Positions 8,006 to 10,633 of a DNA stretch of 10,633 nucleotides are shown piece after piece. The notes below the pieces were generated by a model. That model made no database searches, was not told where the DNA came from, and saw only the letters and a program-made list of their open reading frames with translations. How positions within the stretch are numbered: position 1 is the stretch's first letter; every line of letters starts with the position of its first letter. The position numbers and the translations under genes were made by a program. Source of the stretch: an uncultured Eggerthellaceae bacterium (GTDB lineage Bacteria > Actinomycetota > Coriobacteriia > Coriobacteriales > Eggerthellaceae); NCBI GenBank assembly GCA_934668515.1, contig CAKUNS010000043.1:1-10633 (forward strand), in the 5' to 3' direction.

Positions 8006-8763
8006 GCGACCTTTCCCGCAGCGCCCAGCAATGTCCGCGCAAGCTCAACATACGTCTTCGCCTGATCGCTTTCGGGATATGCGGCAACAACCGTTTTCTC
8101 CTGCTCTTCTGCAAGCTGAACCAGCTCGCAGCGCGGAATCCAAGAAAGAATCGGCAGCTCGAGCTCTTCAGACAGGGCGCGTATTTTATCCTGTTCGCCG
8201 GTGAAGCCCTTCTGGTTTGCGATGACGCCTAAAAGAGCGGCGCCGCCTCTGGGGGCGCATTCTCGCACGGCGCTGGCAATGTTACGTGCAGCATAAAGCG
8301 ACATTTTCTCACCCGAGGTGACAATCGCTACATGCTGCGCATAACCCTGCTTGATAGGCGTTGCGAAACCACCGCATACAACATCGCCCAAAACATCGAA
8401 CAGGATAACGTCGGGTTTAATAGCTTCATACACGTTCAGCTTTGACAGCGTCTCAAAGGTGGATATGATGCCACGACCCGCGCATCCAACACCGGGCTTC
8501 GGTCCGCCGGCCTCGACGCACCAGCTTTCACCTTCACCCTTGAACACGACGTCTTCAAGGGAAATACCTCTGCGCTTATCGCGCAGCACATCCAAGACAG
8601 TGGGGATCTGATTGCCGCCAGTCAGCAAAAGGGTGGAATCCGCTTTGGGATCGCACCCGATTTGCATGACGCGGTGACCGAGCATGCTCATTGCCACCGT
8701 CAGGTTCGCTGTAGTGGTTGACTTTCCAATGCCGCCCTTTCCGTAGATAGCGATTTTCTGCAT
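7999..8763 (-). CDS. NifH/BchL-like nitrogenase-type iron protein (ATP-dependent reductase)
   Basis: The 254-residue P-loop ATPase is expected to form a homodimer bridged by one [4Fe-4S] cluster and to deliver electrons to a component-1 partner upon ATP hydrolysis. Every NifH hallmark is visible: P-loop GKGGIGKSTTTANL (8-21), switch I CDPKADST (37-44), GGPKPGVGCAGRGI (86-99) with cluster ligand Cys94, and DVLGDVVCGGFATPI (123-137) with second ligand Cys130. These correspond to Cys97 and Cys132 of Azotobacter NifH. It is some 35 residues shorter than typical NifH, mainly at the C-terminus, closer to BchL/CfbC-type proteins. The ATG at 8763 follows AAAGG by 6 nt. It sits between the binding-protein and permease genes of a transporter, an odd place for an electron donor; its likely partners are the two component-1-like genes at the end of the operon. 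Which nitrogenase-like subgroup it belongs to needs a tree. Confidence 0.92.
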   Translation of the reverse strand: MQKIAIYGKGGIGKSTTTANLTVAMSMLGHRVMQIGCDPKADSTLLLTGGNQIPTVLDVLRDKRRGISLEDVVFKGEGESWCVEAGGPKPGVGCAGRGIISTFETLSKLNVYEAIKPDVILFDVLGDVVCGGFATPIKQGYAQHVAIVTSGEKMSLYAARNIASAVRECAPRGGAALLGVIANQKGFTGEQDKIRALSEELELPILSWIPRCELVQLAEEQEKTVVAAYPESDQAKTYVELARTLLGAAGKVAC

Positions 8764-8807
8764 GCTCGGCCTTTCTATTTCACTAACTTGCTTGCTTTAG
8801 TCCGCGG

Positions 8808-9812
8808 CTATTCAACGCCGTAAACAACCCGGCTCAACTCGTGCAGGGCCTTGATGCAGTCCATATCGGCGATAGGCTGATAATACGAATCGGTCACAGC
8901 GATAACGTTGCCGTTCTTAACTGCAGTCAGCGATGACCAAGCGTCGCTGGTCTTCAGCTCTTCAAGCATCTTGATATCGCCCTCAAGCTCGGCGCCACCG
9001 GGAACCAGGATGTAGTCGGGATCGACTTCCAGAATCTTCTCGGCATCGATGGGCACGTAGGTTGCGCTAGTGTCCTCAAGGTTCATCTTGTCGGTAGCGC
9101 AAGTGATGTTCAAAGTTTTGAACAGGCTGCCGACGTAAGAGGCGCTAGTTGCCATGTTGGTTGCCTTGCGAACGACCAGAACGGTCGGAGAAGGCTTATC
9201 GGCGATAGCTGCCTGCATTGCCTCGATCTCGTTGTTCCAGTTGGTCAAGATATCGATAACCTGGTCGCGCTTACCAAGGGCGCTGCCCAAGGTTGCCAGG
9301 GCCTCCTGCAGCTTACCAAGGTCGGAAGTGTCAACATAGCAGCTTGCAATGCCCTGCTGATCAAGCGTGGGCTTAAGCTTAGGTTCGTACTGCGAGTCGG
9401 CGATAACGACGTCGCCACCAAGAGCGATGATCTTCTCGAAATCAAAATCAGAGCGACCGGTAACAACGCCGATAGTGGGCGTATCCTTCAGCGCCTCGGG
9501 CATCGGACGCGTGGTGGTGACGGTACCGGTGATATCAAGACCAAGGTCATAAGCCATGATAGTGGTGTTGTAGGTTGTGCACAGAACGGACTCGGGGGCC
9601 TTCTCAAGACCAAGCTTTGCAAGAGCCTCCTCTTGCGTAGGGATGACGATGTCGCCCACCTTCGTGACCTCATTCTTTACGGCAGAGCTGGAGGAGGCAG
9701 ACTGGCTTGCGGAATCATTGCTGTTGGATGCGGGAGTGCCGCAAGCGGTCAGAGCGAATGCCATTGCAAGGCTCGCAACAAGCACCGCAACTTTCTTGAA
9801 GTGTATCCTCAT
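8808..9812 (-). CDS. Metal-chelate ABC transporter substrate-binding lipoprotein (FepB/BtuF-like)
   Basis: This is a 334-residue extracellular solute-binding protein. Residues 1-23 form a lipoprotein signal peptide with basic KK followed by a hydrophobic core, and lipobox LTAC with lipidated Cys24. A Ser/Asn-rich tether (about 25-45) precedes a Peripla_BP_2-type two-lobed domain. Family-like features are the strand-helix opening with AYDLGLDITGTV, then TIGVVTGRSDFDFEKIIALGGDVVIA, and near the C-terminus IDAEKILEVDPDYILVPGG and NGNVIAVTDSYYQ. The ATG at 9812 is chosen because AAGGA lies 5 nt upstream and it gives a perfect lipoprotein signal; the ATG at 9866 would add 18 residues and has no ribosome-binding site. 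It is the first gene of the operon, 44 nt before the NifH-like gene. The bound ligand could be a siderophore, haem, corrinoid or other chelate and cannot be told from sequence. Confidence 0.93.
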   Translation of the reverse strand: MRIHFKKVAVLVASLAMAFALTACGTPASNSNDSASQSASSSSAVKNEVTKVGDIVIPTQEEALAKLGLEKAPESVLCTTYNTTIMAYDLGLDITGTVTTTRPMPEALKDTPTIGVVTGRSDFDFEKIIALGGDVVIADSQYEPKLKPTLDQQGIASCYVDTSDLGKLQEALATLGSALGKRDQVIDILTNWNNEIEAMQAAIADKPSPTVLVVRKATNMATSASYVGSLFKTLNITCATDKMNLEDTSATYVPIDAEKILEVDPDYILVPGGAELEGDIKMLEELKTSDAWSSLTAVKNGNVIAVTDSYYQPIADMDCIKALHELSRVVYGVE

Positions 9813-9869
9813 TTCATTCCTTTCAGGATTTTGCTTGTTCCACCACGGAAGCGCAGTGGATTCCATGGC

Positions 9870-9896
9870 GTGTTACGTTATCACAATTAGTGTTAC
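9870..9896. repeat. Direct repeat GTGTTAC, 20-bp period
   Basis: GTGTTAC occurs at 9870-9876 and again at 9890-9896, start-to-start 20 bp, or two helical turns on the same DNA face. It lies 58-84 nt upstream of the binding-protein ATG. The spacing suits a tandem operator for a dimeric regulator near the operon promoter, but a 7-bp match may be chance. Confidence 0.35.
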
Positions 9897-9913
9897 TCGG
9901 TTCGGAAGTACCG

Positions 9914-9949
9914 AAAAAAATAGGACGAGCGGCGTAGATGTCCCCGCTC
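9914..9949 (-). promoter_or_regulatory. Terminator/attenuator-like hairpin in the operon leader
   Basis: On the minus strand GAGCGG (9949-9944) pairs perfectly with CCGCTC (9932-9927) across an 11-nt loop, and seven consecutive T follow (9920-9914). The loop begins with GGAC (9943-9940), which can instead pair with GTCC (9926-9923) directly after the stem and only two bases before the T-run. The two pairings cannot easily coexist. The element lies about 100 nt upstream of the first gene of the operon, so it could terminate or attenuate a transcript that starts near or beyond position 9980. The six-base gap between the longer stem and the T-run weakens the case for a plain terminator. Confidence 0.35.
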
Positions 9950-9997
9950 TCCCAATCTCTCGACGATAAAAATGGATCTTCGTGCTCTTTGACTTGC

Positions 9998-10023
9998 TTG
10001 ACGTTTCAATACGCAAACGTCAA
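9998..10023. promoter_or_regulatory. Perfect 9-bp inverted repeat, probable operator
   Basis: TTGACGTTT (9998-10006) and AAACGTCAA (10015-10023) form a perfect inverted repeat with 9-bp arms and an 8-bp spacer; arm centres are about 17 bp apart, fitting a dimeric helix-turn-helix regulator. It sits in the divergent intergenic region and covers the -35 and most of the spacer of the plus-strand promoter candidate, the usual geometry of a repressor site. No regulator gene is visible in the window. Confidence 0.5.
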
Positions 10024-10025
10024 AT
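9998..10025 (+). promoter_or_regulatory. Candidate sigma-70 promoter for the plus-strand membrane-protein gene
   Basis: TTGACG (9998-10003, five of six matches to the -35 consensus) is followed after 16 bp by TCAAAT (10020-10025, four of six matches to the -10). Transcription would start near 10032 and leave a leader of about 130 nt before the ATG at 10162. It coincides with the inverted repeat, so binding there should block it. The -10 is weak and the call is tentative. Confidence 0.35.
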
Positions 10026-10161
10026 CTTCCCGTGAAAGCCCTGTTAGACTCTGCGGCAACAGCGCGGGTCGATCGCTAAGAATCGTTGAATGACATGGGG
10101 ATCCTTCAATGCGCCGCTTACGTATCGGCACCGCATAAGCAAGAAAGAGATAGGAGCTGTC

Positions 10162-10633
10162 ATGCTCTTCTACGAGCCGCTTTCAGCGACAGCGATGGTA
10201 AGCGTTCTGCTGTATTTGGTTTTCCTCATCGGCATGAACGAACTGTCGCGCTTGAACAAGTGGGTTGGAGCAGTGATCTTCATCGCCCTGCCCCTGGTTT
10301 TGACCATTTTCGTGTGGCCCCACACCGCCGTTGAAGGCACGGGCGCCGGCACGTGGTTCCAGTGGGTCAAAACCTACTCATGCCTAGCAGGCGCAATACT
10401 TGGTTGGCTGATCGTGTACTTCCCCGCCTTCCAGAAGAAATACATCGTTTGCATTCCTCCCATCATCTTCGCCATCAACGTTCTTGAGGCGTGCATCCGC
10501 GACTTCCAGCTTGCCGGCGTTTACGGCATCGTGGACGGTTACATGGTCGTTGGCGGCCCTTGGAACATCATGAATGGCATCGCCGGCATCCTGAACGCCA
10601 TCTGCATTTGCGGCTTCTTCGGCATCATCGTCG
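10162..10633 (+). CDS. Multi-spanning membrane protein, DUF5692-like (3' end missing)
   Basis: The frame opens at the ATG at 10162, 5 nt after an AGGAG site (10152-10156), and runs off the right edge after 157 codons. About five hydrophobic segments are visible, near residues 9-26, 34-52, 73-89, 94-110 and 138-157. Between them are recognisable polar stretches: GMNELSRLNKW (24-34), the loop GAGTWFQWVKTYS (61-73), NVLEACIRDFQ (106-116) and NIMNGIAGILN (135-145). These resemble from memory the DUF5692 family of uncharacterised membrane proteins in anaerobic Actinobacteria and Firmicutes; that assignment is moderate. No enzymatic or transport function can be named. It is divergent from the transporter operon and shares its intergenic control region, which may or may not mean a functional link. 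Confidence 0.75.
   Translation, partial: MLFYEPLSATAMVSVLLYLVFLIGMNELSRLNKWVGAVIFIALPLVLTIFVWPHTAVEGTGAGTWFQWVKTYSCLAGAILGWLIVYFPAFQKKYIVCIPPIIFAINVLEACIRDFQLAGVYGIVDGYMVVGGPWNIMNGIAGILNAICICGFFGIIV

Larger units (their letters stand above)
9813..10161. other. Divergent intergenic regulatory region (no gene)
   Basis: This 349-nt stretch separates the minus-strand transporter/nitrogenase-like operon from the plus-strand membrane-protein gene. I see no convincing coding frame in it. It holds the direct repeat at 9870-9896, a minus-strand hairpin with a U-tract at 9914-9949 and an inverted repeat at 9998-10023, each listed separately. I looked for a cobalamin riboswitch (GCCACTG-type B12 box) on the minus strand and did not find one. 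No strong sigma-70 promoter for the operon stands out; the best minus-strand candidate is a weak extended -10 (TGTGATAAC, about 9878-9886) without a good -35. Confidence 0.7.

Noticed and set aside
9813..9866. Upstream ATG at 9866 as the start of the binding lipoprotein
   Set aside because: No ribosome-binding site precedes it, and it would put 18 polar residues in front of a perfect lipoprotein signal peptide that begins at 9812.
9813..10161. Cobalamin or other known riboswitch upstream of the transporter operon
   Set aside because: I found no B12-box-like sequence or recognisable multi-helix riboswitch core by eye. Only the short hairpin with a U-tract is supported; a covariance-model scan would settle it.
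10086..10334. 82-residue plus-strand frame overlapping the start of the membrane-protein gene
   Set aside because: It lacks a good ribosome-binding site and any recognisable features, and it overlaps the better-supported hydrophobic frame that starts at 10162 after AGGAG.

Overview
The window reads as a chromosome segment of an anaerobic, monoderm (Gram-positive-type) bacterium. The evidence is a cell-wall sorting signal at the end of the first gene, a lipoprotein solute-binding protein with a classical lipobox, and an oxygen-sensitive type of redox system. Moderate GC content (judged by eye) and gene style fit the Coriobacteriia/Eggerthellaceae (Slackia, Adlercreutzia, Denitrobacterium-like). 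That placement is an inference and rests on no marker gene.

Layout. Bases 2-1999 (+) hold the 3' part of a large surface protein: a Gly-rich right-handed beta-helix, an InlB-type beta-grasp repeat, a long Asp/Asn/Lys spacer and an IPATGD sortase signal. A strong hairpin terminator at 2022-2057 separates it from two convergent minus-strand housekeeping genes, an Ogt-type methylguanine-DNA methyltransferase (2119-2640) and a DegV-family fatty-acid-binding protein (2689-3525).

The centre, 3724-9812 (-), is one compact six-gene operon and the main item of interest. In transcription order it is: lipoprotein metal-chelate binding protein, NifH-like iron protein, FecCD permease, FecE-type ATPase, and two nitrogenase component-1 (NifD/NifK-like) subunits. 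Gaps are 44 nt or less, and four of the five junctions overlap. A complete nitrogenase-like enzyme (ATP-driven Fe-S reductase plus heterodimeric catalytic component) is thus interleaved with a complete chelate importer. All NifH signature residues are present. The first component-1 subunit keeps three cluster-type cysteines, while the second has lost all three. This asymmetry recalls the BchN/BchB pair of dark-operative protochlorophyllide reductase, not NifD/NifK. No nif assembly gene and no FeMo-cofactor cysteine are seen, so nitrogen fixation is unlikely. The working hypothesis is import of a metallated or tetrapyrrole-like chelate followed by its low-potential reduction; the substrate is unknown.

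The 349-nt divergent region 9813-10161 carries a perfect 9-bp inverted repeat lying over a plausible plus-strand promoter, a hairpin plus U-tract on the minus strand in the operon leader, and a 7-bp direct repeat exactly 20 bp apart. The window ends inside a plus-strand gene for a multi-spanning membrane protein resembling DUF5692 (10162 onward).
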